Below are positions 54,427 through 63,655 of a stretch of DNA of 64,000 nt, piece by piece (position 1 is the first letter of the stretch; every line of letters begins with the position of its first letter). The DNA comes from Lachnospiraceae bacterium. Its GTDB lineage: Bacteria; Bacillota; Clostridia; Lachnospirales; Lachnospiraceae. Made by a program: the position numbers and the translations under genes. The notes under the pieces are model-generated. The model saw nothing but the letters and a program-made list of their open reading frames with translations. It did not search any database and was not told the DNA's origin. Location: contig JAGAPK010000074.1 of NCBI GenBank assembly GCA_017623295.1, positions 18,092-82,091 on the forward strand. The letters are read 5' to 3'.

Positions 54427-54801
54427 TTATACCGTCAAAAATTCATAAACAAATATACAATTATCATCTTCAAACTCTGTTCCTGAGAGCTTTTCCTGTA
54501 ATAATTTCTGTTCCTGCATACTCAGATTATCTATCTTCTGATGATGAATCATCACCGTATAAATCCGACTTCCCTCTTCATCCGTTACCCATCGAATTGT
54601 TACACCACTATTCTGATAGCCCATATCGGTCAACATCTGTTTCACACCGGATAAATATTCCTGCTCCATTGCCGCATAATATTTTTTCTGACTTCTCACA
54701 TCTGCTTTCTCCTGACTCAGAACAGTCTGTGATGTACAAAACAAAATCACCATAACTAACAATACAGTTACTACTCCAAATAAACCATTTCTCTTTCCCA
54801 T
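54427..54801 (-). CDS. Small SOS-regulated membrane protein of unknown function
   Basis: 124 residues. One N-terminal hydrophobic helix (about 8-28, FGVVTVLLVMVILFCTSQTV) is followed by an external domain rich in Gln, Glu and Tyr (KKYYAAMEQEYLSGVKQMLTDM, then VTIRWVTDEEGSRIYTVMIHH). No LysM or other known domain is present. GGAGAGGAG precedes the ATG. Its promoter carries two LexA boxes, so it should be induced by DNA damage. Size, topology and control resemble YneA- or SidA-like cell-division inhibitors, but sequence homology to them is not apparent. Confidence 0.75.
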   Translation of the reverse strand: MGKRNGLFGVVTVLLVMVILFCTSQTVLSQEKADVRSQKKYYAAMEQEYLSGVKQMLTDMGYQNSGVTIRWVTDEEGSRIYTVMIHHQKIDNLSMQEQKLLQEKLSGTEFEDDNCIFVYEFLTV

Positions 54802-54821
54802 ACTATTCTCCTCTCCAAACC

Positions 54822-54870
54822 AGAACAGATGTTCTAATTATAGAATAAAACAAATGTTCGATTTTGACAA
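54822..54870 (-). promoter_or_regulatory. Promoter with two LexA (SOS) boxes
   Basis: Minus strand TTGTCA (54865-54870), 17-nt spacer, TATTCT (54842-54847). One box, CGAACATTTGTTT (54848-54860), fills the spacer. The second, AGAACATCTGTTCT (54822-54835), a perfect GAAC-N4-GTTC, lies just after the start of transcription. Both match the Gram-positive LexA consensus CGAAC-N4-GTTCG. Confidence 0.85.
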
Positions 54871-54954
54871 TACTTTTTCATTCGTTTGCTTAACTTCTGT
54901 CTATAAGATATCAGTTTTTGTGTACCATAAAACGGACTTTATTTTTTATCAAAA

Positions 54955-54982
54955 AAAGAGAACCTCCTAAGAGATTCTCTTT
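54955..54982 (-). terminator. Terminator of the exopolysaccharide operon
   Basis: AAAGAGAA and TTCTCTTT pair on the minus strand around a 12-nt loop, followed by further T residues, about 40 nt after the GH5 stop codon. Confidence 0.88.
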
Positions 54983-55018
54983 CCATAACTTATAATGCTC
55001 ATTTATAATTCCAAAATA

Positions 55019-56098
55019 CTATTTTACCAGTTCTTCCACTAATTCCGGATAGACCACTTCACAGGTTTCACGGTCTAGCAGCCGATAATCACTGCCATTA
55101 TCCCACCAAATATATCCGATATCATTTTCTTCTGCCTGTTCCATGTATAATTGTAACCATTCCATACGATTTTCAATATTATCTTTGTCACGACAGGCAA
55201 ACTCTGTTATGATAACAGGTACTCCTTTTTGTACAAACAGGCTATTCATATCTCCAAAGGTATTTTCTATCTTTTCGACAGATTCTGTATCCTGTCTGCT
55301 CCATTCAGCAGTTCCGTCTTCCTCCTGGCAAAAATCATGTGGCGAATAAAAATGAATTGAAACAATAATATTTCCTTTTGGCACTTCCAATGCTTTCAAG
55401 GCATCATATTCATATCGGTTCGCATATGGGCATATCAGAAGGTATCTGTCTTCATTGCCTTCTCCGGTGCTTCGTACTGTTTCAATAAAAACTTCATTCA
55501 ATCGGTTAACCAACGCCTGCATTTCCTCTGTGCCGGCTGTCCATTCGTCTTCACTGTCACGTAATCGCGGTTCATTCATTCCCTCAAACAACAGTTTTTC
55601 ATCATAAAAACGAAATCTGTTTGCTATCTGTAACCATATTTTACGGAAGTTTTCTATAATTTCATCTTCTTTTTCTACTTGAAGATCAAGCCACTCCTCA
55701 TGATGCGTATCCAGAATTACATACAAATCCTGTGCAAGAGCCATATCAACAACTTCCTGAACCCGGCTAATCCAATCTTCGGAAATATTCCCATCTTCAT
55801 CGATATGTTCATCCCATGTAACCGGTATTCTTACGGTAGAAAATCCAGCATCCCGGATTGCCTGAAACAGTTCTTCACTAATCTCAGGATTCCCCCATGA
55901 AACTTCATAGTCCTTCACAGAGGCGCCTTCCTCATACTCTTCAAGTCTTGTGGAATCCAGCGAATTACCAATGTTAATTCCGGCTCCCATGTTTTCTACA
56001 AATCGAAGATGTCTCATTTCATAATATTTCCAAGCGACTATCGCAGCAATAAGCAATAACAAACCTAATATTACGATTGCTATCCTCTTTTTTTTCAT
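55019..56098 (-). CDS. Membrane-anchored GH5 endoglucanase
   Basis: 359 residues. An N-terminal helix (about 4-23) anchors the protein outside the membrane. The GH5 barrel shows GINIGNSLDS, GFSTVRIPVTW, ILDTHHEEW, the acid/base Glu176 in FEGMNEPR and the nucleophile Glu299 in VIITEFACR, as in cellulases. It is the last gene of the operon, 21 nt after the BcsA-like synthase. In cellulose clusters such an enzyme trims or edits nascent glucan; the C. difficile counterpart is CcsZ from memory. Confidence 0.92.
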   Translation of the reverse strand: MKKKRIAIVILGLLLLIAAIVAWKYYEMRHLRFVENMGAGINIGNSLDSTRLEEYEEGASVKDYEVSWGNPEISEELFQAIRDAGFSTVRIPVTWDEHIDEDGNISEDWISRVQEVVDMALAQDLYVILDTHHEEWLDLQVEKEDEIIENFRKIWLQIANRFRFYDEKLLFEGMNEPRLRDSEDEWTAGTEEMQALVNRLNEVFIETVRSTGEGNEDRYLLICPYANRYEYDALKALEVPKGNIIVSIHFYSPHDFCQEEDGTAEWSRQDTESVEKIENTFGDMNSLFVQKGVPVIITEFACRDKDNIENRMEWLQLYMEQAEENDIGYIWWDNGSDYRLLDRETCEVVYPELVEELVK

Positions 56099-56119
56099 AA
56101 CTAATCTCCATTTTCCGGA

Positions 56120-58501
56120 CTAGACAAGGTTGGTTTCATTGAAATCTTCTTTTGATTTCTCTGCCTTCTCTTCCGCTTTCTTCTGCTCTGCACGTTGTTG
56201 TGTCCGCTTGCAGGCTTCATCGTTGGTCTTAACTAACCATGCCAGTAATCCCTCCATAGCCGGTTCATTCTGCCATATCTGGTCGCAGTTCAAAACGCGG
56301 TACAATTTAAGACCTGACTGCAGTTCTGTTTCAAATTCACATTCCAGATGCCATTGCTCCTGTGGCATTAATGTAATTTTTTTCGGCATATTTTTATCAT
56401 CAATGCAGGCATAGCAATAATTGAAATCATATAAATGAATCATACCTTCTTCCGGAAGTCCTGCATCTTTTAATGCATCTTTCGGAATCCGATAGGATAC
56501 ATCTGCATCAAGCAAAACTCTCGGGAACTGTCTTTTCTGGAAAAATGGTGATACAACACGCTTCTTTGTATTCAGCTTCAAATCCTCGAAAGTTCCACTG
56601 TCTTTTTTGATTTCAGTCGGCAATATCGGAACACGGTCATACATCATCTGCAAATAATCATCATAGGTATCTTTGTAGTCCAGTATTTTCATGGAATAAT
56701 TCCACTTATCATTAATACGGCTTACATATACAACCTGAACCTGAAGATGCGCATGATATTTCTCCAAATCCAATTCGACATCCAACCATTCTCCCTCCGG
56801 GAAATAATACGGTTTATCCAGAAATACTGCAACGCCTTCTTCGGAAATATCTTTTGTCACACAAGTAAAATTGTATTTTGCATTATACATTTTACAAGGT
56901 ATTGCTACCGCAACACGTTCTGTCTTACGATAAGGCACACGTCCATCTACGAAGAATAAGGACATTATCAAAAGGTATAAATTGTATACCAGCCAGAAAA
57001 CTACTACGATAGGACCAAATGAGCCACTATCGAACATAATTGTGATACAGCGGATTAAACCGACAACAGACAACACAATCAAAATCAGGAACGGAACCAT
57101 ATAAACTACATTCTTTCCTTTTTCATTTAACTGCGTTTCTTTCTTGGTAACTTTAAATTTCTTCAAAGAAATACCAACTGTTTCTAACAGAATCGGCACC
57201 AGCATAAACGGGAATAACACGTTTTCATAAATACTGGTCCATTTTGTATTACGGATGTTTCGGCTTAACATCTTCAAACTGATATTACTGGAAACATACA
57301 TCGGTAACCAGAAAAGAAGCACTTCAGGCAAAGTACATTTAAATACCATAAAGCCAAACGCCGCATACAACAACGGAGAAAGCATATAAATCAATCTTTT
57401 TACCGGAGCATACCAATACCAGATGGATGCCCAGTAGTTCATCTTCTGCGCAAAGGACAAATCCTTGGAAGTAAAAATATGCATTTTTCTTCCTGTTGAA
57501 ATAACACCTCGTCCCCAACGAATACGCTGTTGAATCAAGCCCTGTAAATCACTTGCGGACATTCCTGATGCAAGCACTTCACCAATTCCAAGGCTGACAT
57601 ATCCTGCTTTCTGTATCAAAATACCGGTTGCAAAATCTTCTGTAATCGCATGTGTATAAAAACCACCAACTGCCTCTAATGCCTCTCTGGCAAGCACCGT
57701 ATTGGAGCCACCATAAATTACACTGTTTGTCCTTGTTCTTGCCACCTGAATATCTTTATAGAAATAATCCTGCTCATTCGGAATTCTTCCTTCTGAGAAA
57801 AAGTTAAACTGGAACAAATCAGGATTATAGAATGCCTGTGGAGACTGTAAGAAGCCAATCTTTACTTTATCCTCTTCCTTACGTCCCTTATTCTTAATCT
57901 CAGCATCTACGAAATACGGAATCGTTCTCATTAAGAAATCACTCTTTGGAATCATATCCGCATCCAATGTTACTACATATGGTGAACTGGAATGTGCCAG
58001 ACCATTGTTTAAGTTACCGGCTTTGGCACCTTCATTATTCTCTCTGTCAAGATAGTTAATACCCATTCTGGCAGCAAGTTCTCTCATTTCCGGTCTTCTG
58101 TTGTCGTCACACAAATAGATATGTACCTTGCTTTTATCCGGATATTCCATATGCTTACAGCCATTAATTGTCTTATAAAGCAGACTGCACTCTTCACTGT
58201 AAGTAGCAATAAAAACATCCACATCCGGGAACATATCAAGTGGCACTTCCGGACACTCATATCCTCTTACCGAATACATATTGGCAAAATGAATAAATGC
58301 TTCTACCATACCAAGTGCCTCTACAATCAGCAGAGCAATACCTGCTACAATAGATACGATTCCATATTCAAACGGAATAGTAAAGAAGATTCGCCATGTA
58401 AGATACACAACGGTAAGAAACATATTGATAAAAAACCATACTTTACCTTTTGAATCCTGAAAAAATCGTTTGATTTTTCCTTTTTCCCTCTCTTTTGTCA
58501 T
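56120..58501 (-). CDS. Cellulose synthase-like catalytic subunit with PilZ domain
   Basis: 793 residues, GT2 family. Two helices open the protein, then the catalytic domain: YLCDDNRRPEM, LDADMIPKSDF, the base-containing ITEDFATG and QQRIRW, the processive Q(Q/R)xRW signature. About six more helices form the channel. A PilZ domain follows with RKTER and DISEEG, the two c-di-GMP-binding motifs, so synthesis should be c-di-GMP-activated. A second beta-rich domain and a charged tail end the protein. It is 3 nt downstream of the AlgX-like gene. Beta-1,4-glucan is the likely product. Confidence 0.93.
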   Translation of the reverse strand: MTKEREKGKIKRFFQDSKGKVWFFINMFLTVVYLTWRIFFTIPFEYGIVSIVAGIALLIVEALGMVEAFIHFANMYSVRGYECPEVPLDMFPDVDVFIATYSEECSLLYKTINGCKHMEYPDKSKVHIYLCDDNRRPEMRELAARMGINYLDRENNEGAKAGNLNNGLAHSSSPYVVTLDADMIPKSDFLMRTIPYFVDAEIKNKGRKEEDKVKIGFLQSPQAFYNPDLFQFNFFSEGRIPNEQDYFYKDIQVARTRTNSVIYGGSNTVLAREALEAVGGFYTHAITEDFATGILIQKAGYVSLGIGEVLASGMSASDLQGLIQQRIRWGRGVISTGRKMHIFTSKDLSFAQKMNYWASIWYWYAPVKRLIYMLSPLLYAAFGFMVFKCTLPEVLLFWLPMYVSSNISLKMLSRNIRNTKWTSIYENVLFPFMLVPILLETVGISLKKFKVTKKETQLNEKGKNVVYMVPFLILIVLSVVGLIRCITIMFDSGSFGPIVVVFWLVYNLYLLIMSLFFVDGRVPYRKTERVAVAIPCKMYNAKYNFTCVTKDISEEGVAVFLDKPYYFPEGEWLDVELDLEKYHAHLQVQVVYVSRINDKWNYSMKILDYKDTYDDYLQMMYDRVPILPTEIKKDSGTFEDLKLNTKKRVVSPFFQKRQFPRVLLDADVSYRIPKDALKDAGLPEEGMIHLYDFNYCYACIDDKNMPKKITLMPQEQWHLECEFETELQSGLKLYRVLNCDQIWQNEPAMEGLLAWLVKTNDEACKRTQQRAEQKKAEEKAEKSKEDFNETNLV

Positions 58502-58504
58502 CTA

Positions 58505-59713
58505 TCATTCCCCCTTAAAAAAATCAAATGCTGCATCTGCTATATTATATGGATATATCTCTACGATAATGTAGTCATAAGTGCCTTCTTTTACACGAGT
58601 TTCAATATCCAGACTTGCAGCCTCCTCCAATGACCAGATTGCTTCCACTTCTCCACACATCGGTGCCATGAAGGTCATTACCGGTGAGAAATAGGAGTCT
58701 CGAATCAGAAATATTTTCGCTCCATCCGGATTATCCAGATTCGTAATTTTCTCATAATTCAAAATACCATTCAGATACAAGGAATACTGTGAATCAGAAT
58801 AAACATCCGCATGATTTAACAAAATATTTGTATTCATCATAGTCTTCACAAAATTACCTTGCTTCTCAGTAATTCCATCATCGGTTCTTGCAATGGACTC
58901 TCTATGAAAATTGCCTTCAAATTTCGGCCAGATAGCTGTAAAATCTTCCATACCACTGTATGATGCACCGGTCTTTCGGCCCATAGAACCAAGCATACCG
59001 GACTTATAAGTTATCAGTTCATAATTGTCAAGGTTGGTATAATATCCTTCCGGATCAAGATTTTCTCCAAAATCTTCCTCTATCTTCTTAACAACCTCTC
59101 CGGTTGCATAGAACGCTGCCGGTATCGTCCAGTGATGGTCTGTTTTGAAGAAGGTCTCCTCATAGGTCAGTTCTTCATTTGGAAAACATTCCCTCAAATC
59201 TAAGGTTGATATACCTAATCGGTTGAGATAAAACAATAATTCATCCACCGTAGGATTCGGGTCATTGACTGACAATCCCGGGCGCAATGTCGTGTATTCT
59301 GCAATATACTTTCCGGGCGGTACTACAAAAAGTACCTTTGTTCCCTTTGCATCTACACACTCCTGCAAACGTTTTACACGCATAGCATATTCAAATATCA
59401 TCGGGTCATCATCTCTGTAAAAAGCCGAATAATGCAGGTAACCTTCTTCATCCCGAATATAAGAAAAGTTATTTACTTCTCTTTTATCAAGCAATACTTG
59501 CACATATCCGTATGCTTCAACAAAGTTCATTCTTCCATACAGATTCTCATTGATTGCTGTTTCTAACTCTGATACCGTAATCACTTCATCTGAAGAAACA
59601 ATTTCTTCTTTCAGCGGCTCAAAGCTGTGTATAAAATTCATTATGGAAAATGAAAATATCACAATGATAAATACAACTGCAAATATTCTCTTTTTCAGAA
59701 TGTATTCCTTCAT
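58505..59713 (-). CDS. AlgX/DHHW-family acetylation protein
   Basis: 402 residues. One N-terminal membrane helix (about 10-28) and an extracellular SGNH-like domain. The DHHW signature is TDHHWTIPAAFY; VLFVVPPGKYIAEY and FLIRDSYFSP carry the other SGNH-type blocks, the latter with the Asp-Ser pair. With an MBOAT partner next door it should transfer acetyl groups to the polymer outside the cell. From memory it corresponds to CcsH of the C. difficile cellulose locus. It starts 12 nt after the MBOAT gene. Confidence 0.88.
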   Translation of the reverse strand: MKEYILKKRIFAVVFIIVIFSFSIMNFIHSFEPLKEEIVSSDEVITVSELETAINENLYGRMNFVEAYGYVQVLLDKREVNNFSYIRDEEGYLHYSAFYRDDDPMIFEYAMRVKRLQECVDAKGTKVLFVVPPGKYIAEYTTLRPGLSVNDPNPTVDELLFYLNRLGISTLDLRECFPNEELTYEETFFKTDHHWTIPAAFYATGEVVKKIEEDFGENLDPEGYYTNLDNYELITYKSGMLGSMGRKTGASYSGMEDFTAIWPKFEGNFHRESIARTDDGITEKQGNFVKTMMNTNILLNHADVYSDSQYSLYLNGILNYEKITNLDNPDGAKIFLIRDSYFSPVMTFMAPMCGEVEAIWSLEEAASLDIETRVKEGTYDYIIVEIYPYNIADAAFDFFKGE

Positions 59714-59725
59714 GCCTTTTCACTC

Positions 59726-61144
59726 CTAGAAATTGAAATAAATAAATGGATTATAGGTTCCGCTTGCCAGATAACAAACACTGACAGCCAGAATAAGCAG
59801 CATAACAACCGGGTATATTACTGTATAAATCCGGTTAACAATTGTTCCCTGTTTCGCATAGAACATCTCATTCATATTTCTTGCAATCGGTGTTGAAAAT
59901 ACGATACCCAAAAGCAGAAATACCCAGTTTTCACGAATAAGCATAACTGCTGTATCACTATAAAAACCATTGTTATTTAAGCCAAGCATGTTCATATAAT
60001 ATCGTCCTGCCTGATACAAATTGTCTGCACGGAATACGACCCATGCTGTATTTACAACAAGCAAGGTATATACATGTTTTATAAAGTTACTTTTTATCTT
60101 TTCAGGATATTCAAAAAATCTCTCTGCCAACTGAAATACAAAGTAAAGCAATCCCCAGAAAATAAATGTCCAGTTTGCACCATGCCAGATACCGGTAAGT
60201 AACCATACAATGAACATATTTCGAACCATAAAGTCCTGATTCGCAACCCGGCTTCCGCCAAGCGGGAAATATATATATTCTCTAAACCAGTCTGTCAGGG
60301 AAATATGCCATCTTTTCCAGAAATCTGAAACAGATGTTGCAATATAAGGATAATTAAAGTTTTCTCCAAATTTGAATCCAAAACATAATGCCAGACCAAT
60401 CGCCATATCGGAATATGCAGAAAAGTCAAAGTATATCTGTAATGTATAAGCAATACTTCCAACCCAGGCCAACATGGCAGGAACAACATCTTTATCCGTT
60501 CCGATGGAAGACAACTGGAATACGGTATCTGCAATGGATGCAAAACAGTTACTCAAAAGTACCTTTTTTCCCAATCCTGTTGTAAAACGGCAAATACCTA
60601 CTGCTATTTTATCAAAGGATGATTTTCTGTTTTTAATCTGATCCGCAACCGAATTATACTGAATAATCGGACCGGCAATCAACTGTGGGAAGAACGATAT
60701 ATACAAGCCTACGTTAAACACGCTATCCGGTTTGGTCGTTCCTCTGTATACATCCACTACATAAGATAATGCCTGGAACGTAAAGAAGGAAATACCAATC
60801 GGAAGCGGCAAATCAACTCCAAGTTCTTCCAATCCCAAAGTTTCCAGAACAAATCCCAGATATTTAAATACAAACAAAACTGCAATATTAACAGCTATCG
60901 TAACCCACAACCAAATTTTTTTACTTTTTCCATCCTGTTTTCCTACCAGCCATCCCATTAGGGAGTTAAATACAATCGAACCAATCATTAAAAATACATA
61001 TATCGGTTCACCCCATGCATAAAACACCAGACTGGCGCATAGAAGCAAAACATTCTGCAATGTTCTGGAAAAGGAAAACAAATAATACAATAAAAATACT
61101 ATCGGGAAAAAATAAAACAGGAATACTACACTAGAAAAAAGCAT
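59726..61144 (-). CDS. MBOAT-family O-acyltransferase (AlgI-like)
   Basis: 472 residues with about ten membrane helices. The MBOAT signature is present: FWKRWHISLTDWFREYIYFPLGGSR and, with the catalytic His, LLTGIWHGANWTFIFWGLLY. AlgI-type proteins move acetyl groups across the membrane for polymer O-acetylation together with a DHHW partner, encoded immediately downstream here. Its start follows 3 nt after the stop of the 58-residue membrane protein, implying translational coupling. Confidence 0.95.
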   Translation of the reverse strand: MLFSSVVFLFYFFPIVFLLYYLFSFSRTLQNVLLLCASLVFYAWGEPIYVFLMIGSIVFNSLMGWLVGKQDGKSKKIWLWVTIAVNIAVLFVFKYLGFVLETLGLEELGVDLPLPIGISFFTFQALSYVVDVYRGTTKPDSVFNVGLYISFFPQLIAGPIIQYNSVADQIKNRKSSFDKIAVGICRFTTGLGKKVLLSNCFASIADTVFQLSSIGTDKDVVPAMLAWVGSIAYTLQIYFDFSAYSDMAIGLALCFGFKFGENFNYPYIATSVSDFWKRWHISLTDWFREYIYFPLGGSRVANQDFMVRNMFIVWLLTGIWHGANWTFIFWGLLYFVFQLAERFFEYPEKIKSNFIKHVYTLLVVNTAWVVFRADNLYQAGRYYMNMLGLNNNGFYSDTAVMLIRENWVFLLLGIVFSTPIARNMNEMFYAKQGTIVNRIYTVIYPVVMLLILAVSVCYLASGTYNPFIYFNF

Positions 61145-61147
61145 CCT

Positions 61148-61324
61148 TTACTCTCCCTTCTTCCGCTTCATTTTTATATAAATTATGAGAGCAGATATAG
61201 CTGCCACAATACAGACAATTCTAATTCCCCAGATAATATAAGGTGCTGTTAACGCTTCCATAAAGAAGGTTTTCTCCTGCACTTCTTCTGTTGGAATTGC
61301 TGTCAAAATTTCTTGAAATATCAT
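61148..61324 (-). CDS. Small single-span membrane protein in the exopolysaccharide operon
   Basis: 58 residues between CotH and the MBOAT gene, with 5-nt and 3-nt gaps on its two sides. AAGGG stands 9 nt before the ATG. It has an acidic N-terminus (MIFQEILTAIPTEEVQEK), a hydrophobic helix about residues 26-50 (IIWGIRIVCIVAAISALII) and a basic end KMKRKKGE, which predicts an outside N-terminus. Easily overlooked because of its size. It may be an accessory subunit of the acetylation or synthase complex; no homologue is recognised. Confidence 0.8.
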   Translation of the reverse strand: MIFQEILTAIPTEEVQEKTFFMEALTAPYIIWGIRIVCIVAAISALIIYIKMKRKKGE

Positions 61325-61329
61325 ATTTC

Positions 61330-62955
61330 TTACCCTTTTCGATTGATTAATATGGATGGCACTAAGAACAATACCATAATAACAAGTAAAAACAGCTCAT
61401 TTTCATTCTTCATGGAGCTATTGTATTCTGCCAGATCATATAATTTAGTCAGTTCTGTCTGAATGGCATTTCCATGCTTATGTAAATAATTACGAATAAT
61501 ATATAATTCCTGATCGTAATCATCATTAAAACGACTGATAATCACATCTTCCTTTTCATAATCCTGAAGATAATAATTGTACATACTGGACATACTGTCA
61601 TCCATATAATCCGCTGCCCAACGATGCCATTCACGCTCTCTTGCAGATGTCAGATATTCATCCGTTTCATCTATAACTGCAAAAACATGTTCCTCGGAAA
61701 GTGGTCCTTTCCGTAATTCACTATATCGTTCTTTCAGGCAATCAATAAAACGGGTATCCTTTGACAACTGCTCAAAAAATGGCTTTGTCTGAAATGCCAG
61801 TGTACTTGGGTCCATTTCATCGGCGTAATAATTGTTCATTGCCTGGTCAAAATCCCACACCGGACCAATATAGAGCTTTCCGCCGGAATTTTTGTACATA
61901 TAGGTTGAGTGTTCTCCCGCATCATAATTTCCAAAAAATTCATTAATCAGGAAATAATCAACAAAAGAATCTATCTCTATATATTTATCGTATGCCTTAA
62001 AAACGCCTTCATCTTCTGAATAAATAATCTGCTCTGTTCTGGAGAAATCCTGTTCAATATACTGCTTCATTTCCTCCGTCACCTTCTGCGCTGCCGGATA
62101 TTTGATACCAATCCATTCAGCCGATAAGCCACTAAGACGACCATAAGTATCAAGCATAACATCAAAATGTGTATAACGGTCTCTTCTGACAATATAACTG
62201 GTATACTTCTCACCATCTTTGCTATTATCGATGTTTACCCTGTTTTCGCCTCGGGAAATTGTTTCCATTAACAGATATACCCCTTGGTATTCGTAACCGG
62301 ATTCCGTTTCCAAAACCACTTCACAATACTTACAATCCGGTGCCATTGCACCACCGCCCACTTCTGATGCAATACGATATGACAGATAATTACGCATCAT
62401 ACTTTTATCCGCCATACTACCATTGAGAATCCAGCTGTCGCCTTCTCCCATTCCAAAAATTTCTGTTTTGTTCTCCAAACCATCTTCGTCGTACATCTTC
62501 ATCAAATATTGAGGTTTATCATAATAATAGGATGTATGACCTCTCTTTTTGATTTTCATATTACTGCTGTAAACCGGCGAATCAGTCAGATAATTTTCTT
62601 TCTCCGGATTTGAATTATCCAGAACCCATATCTGTCCATCTGTATATGGTTCTATATCTTCATATGCAATTTCCTGACTATTCTTGAAATCCTTATATTG
62701 TGTAACTTCTCCGTCAATTTTCAAAATCACAATCGGCAAATTGGAATGAAACCCTTCATCCACCAAAAAGTCTTCTCCTATATGTGCCAATGGTTCTTCG
62801 GTTGAAATATCCTTCGGTAATGTTTCATAAACACCTTCTTTGGCAGCCGTCTCTTCCTCATTCAATGTGGAGCGCAGCACACCAAATAAATAAAGTACCA
62901 CAATACAAAGCAGACTGATAACAGTCATGAGTTCTATGCTCCTTCTACGTGACAT
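61330..62955 (-). CDS. CotH-family protein kinase-like membrane protein
   Basis: 541 residues with membrane helices at both ends (about 8-27 and 522-537) and a large extracellular domain. CotH motifs: KIKKRGHTSYYYDKPQYLMK, SWILNGSMADKSMMRNYLSYRI, YQGVYLLMETI and GPVWDFDQAMNN, the last being the metal-binding Asp of these atypical kinases. CotH in Bacillus phosphorylates spore-coat proteins. In exopolysaccharide operons its substrate is unknown. It follows DUF4956 by 12 nt and precedes the 58-residue gene. Confidence 0.93.
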   Translation of the reverse strand: MSRRRSIELMTVISLLCIVVLYLFGVLRSTLNEEETAAKEGVYETLPKDISTEEPLAHIGEDFLVDEGFHSNLPIVILKIDGEVTQYKDFKNSQEIAYEDIEPYTDGQIWVLDNSNPEKENYLTDSPVYSSNMKIKKRGHTSYYYDKPQYLMKMYDEDGLENKTEIFGMGEGDSWILNGSMADKSMMRNYLSYRIASEVGGGAMAPDCKYCEVVLETESGYEYQGVYLLMETISRGENRVNIDNSKDGEKYTSYIVRRDRYTHFDVMLDTYGRLSGLSAEWIGIKYPAAQKVTEEMKQYIEQDFSRTEQIIYSEDEGVFKAYDKYIEIDSFVDYFLINEFFGNYDAGEHSTYMYKNSGGKLYIGPVWDFDQAMNNYYADEMDPSTLAFQTKPFFEQLSKDTRFIDCLKERYSELRKGPLSEEHVFAVIDETDEYLTSAREREWHRWAADYMDDSMSSMYNYYLQDYEKEDVIISRFNDDYDQELYIIRNYLHKHGNAIQTELTKLYDLAEYNSSMKNENELFLLVIMVLFLVPSILINRKG

Positions 62956-62967
62956 AGACCTTGCCTC

Positions 62968-63654
62968 CTACTGATTAATCTCATCATCCTGTCTAACAAT
63001 ACTTACGGATTTTACTCCTTCAATTTCAGAAATTACCTTGTTACACATACCATTTGTTTTTTCAGATTTCTTTACTAATTTATCGGAAATTTCAAAAATC
63101 ATTTCTGCACTTTTTTCTTCTACGGAATGATTATTCACACGCAAAACTGCCTTACCTTCAAACAAAGAGGAAATACTGTTATTCACAGCTTCCATTGCTT
63201 TGTCTTCCATACGAACTACAATGAGAATTCTTTCATTATCTCTTACAAAACCAAAGAATGTCAGGAATAAAAAGATAATAAAGGTTCCGATTCCGGCAAT
63301 CAGATAATCAGATACACCACAACAGATACCTACTGCAATGGCCCAGAAAATATATGCTGTATCGCGAGGATCTTTAATGGCTGTACGGAATCTGACGATA
63401 GAAAGCGCACCAACCATACCAAGTGAAAGTGCAATATTGTTACCAATTACATTCATAACCAGTGTTGTTACCAATACAAGCATAACAAGTGAAACATTGA
63501 ATTTCTGGCTGTAAACAGCACCTGTATGTGACAGTTTGTAAGAAATATAAATTAAAATACTGATAACGCATGCTGCCAGGAAGTTGATAATAACATCTTC
63601 CAGTGTCAAAGCTCCCTGTGTACTAACTAAGTTGTTATATAATAATTCTTTCAT
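62968..63654 (-). CDS. DUF4956 membrane protein
   Basis: 228 residues. Four hydrophobic segments lie in the first 135 residues; SLGMVGALSIVRFRTAIKDPRDTAYIFWAIAVG is the conserved DUF4956 core (compare MgtC-like membrane proteins). The C-terminal 90 residues are a soluble ferredoxin-like domain. In Clostridia and Actinobacteria it is typically encoded with a VTC-type polyphosphate polymerase and CotH, as here. Its activity is unknown. The start lies one base after the stop of the VTC remnant, behind AAGGA. Confidence 0.92.
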   Translation of the reverse strand: MKELLYNNLVSTQGALTLEDVIINFLAACVISILIYISYKLSHTGAVYSQKFNVSLVMLVLVTTLVMNVIGNNIALSLGMVGALSIVRFRTAIKDPRDTAYIFWAIAVGICCGVSDYLIAGIGTFIIFLFLTFFGFVRDNERILIVVRMEDKAMEAVNNSISSLFEGKAVLRVNNHSVEEKSAEMIFEISDKLVKKSEKTNGMCNKVISEIEGVKSVSIVRQDDEINQ

Positions 63655-63655
63655 T

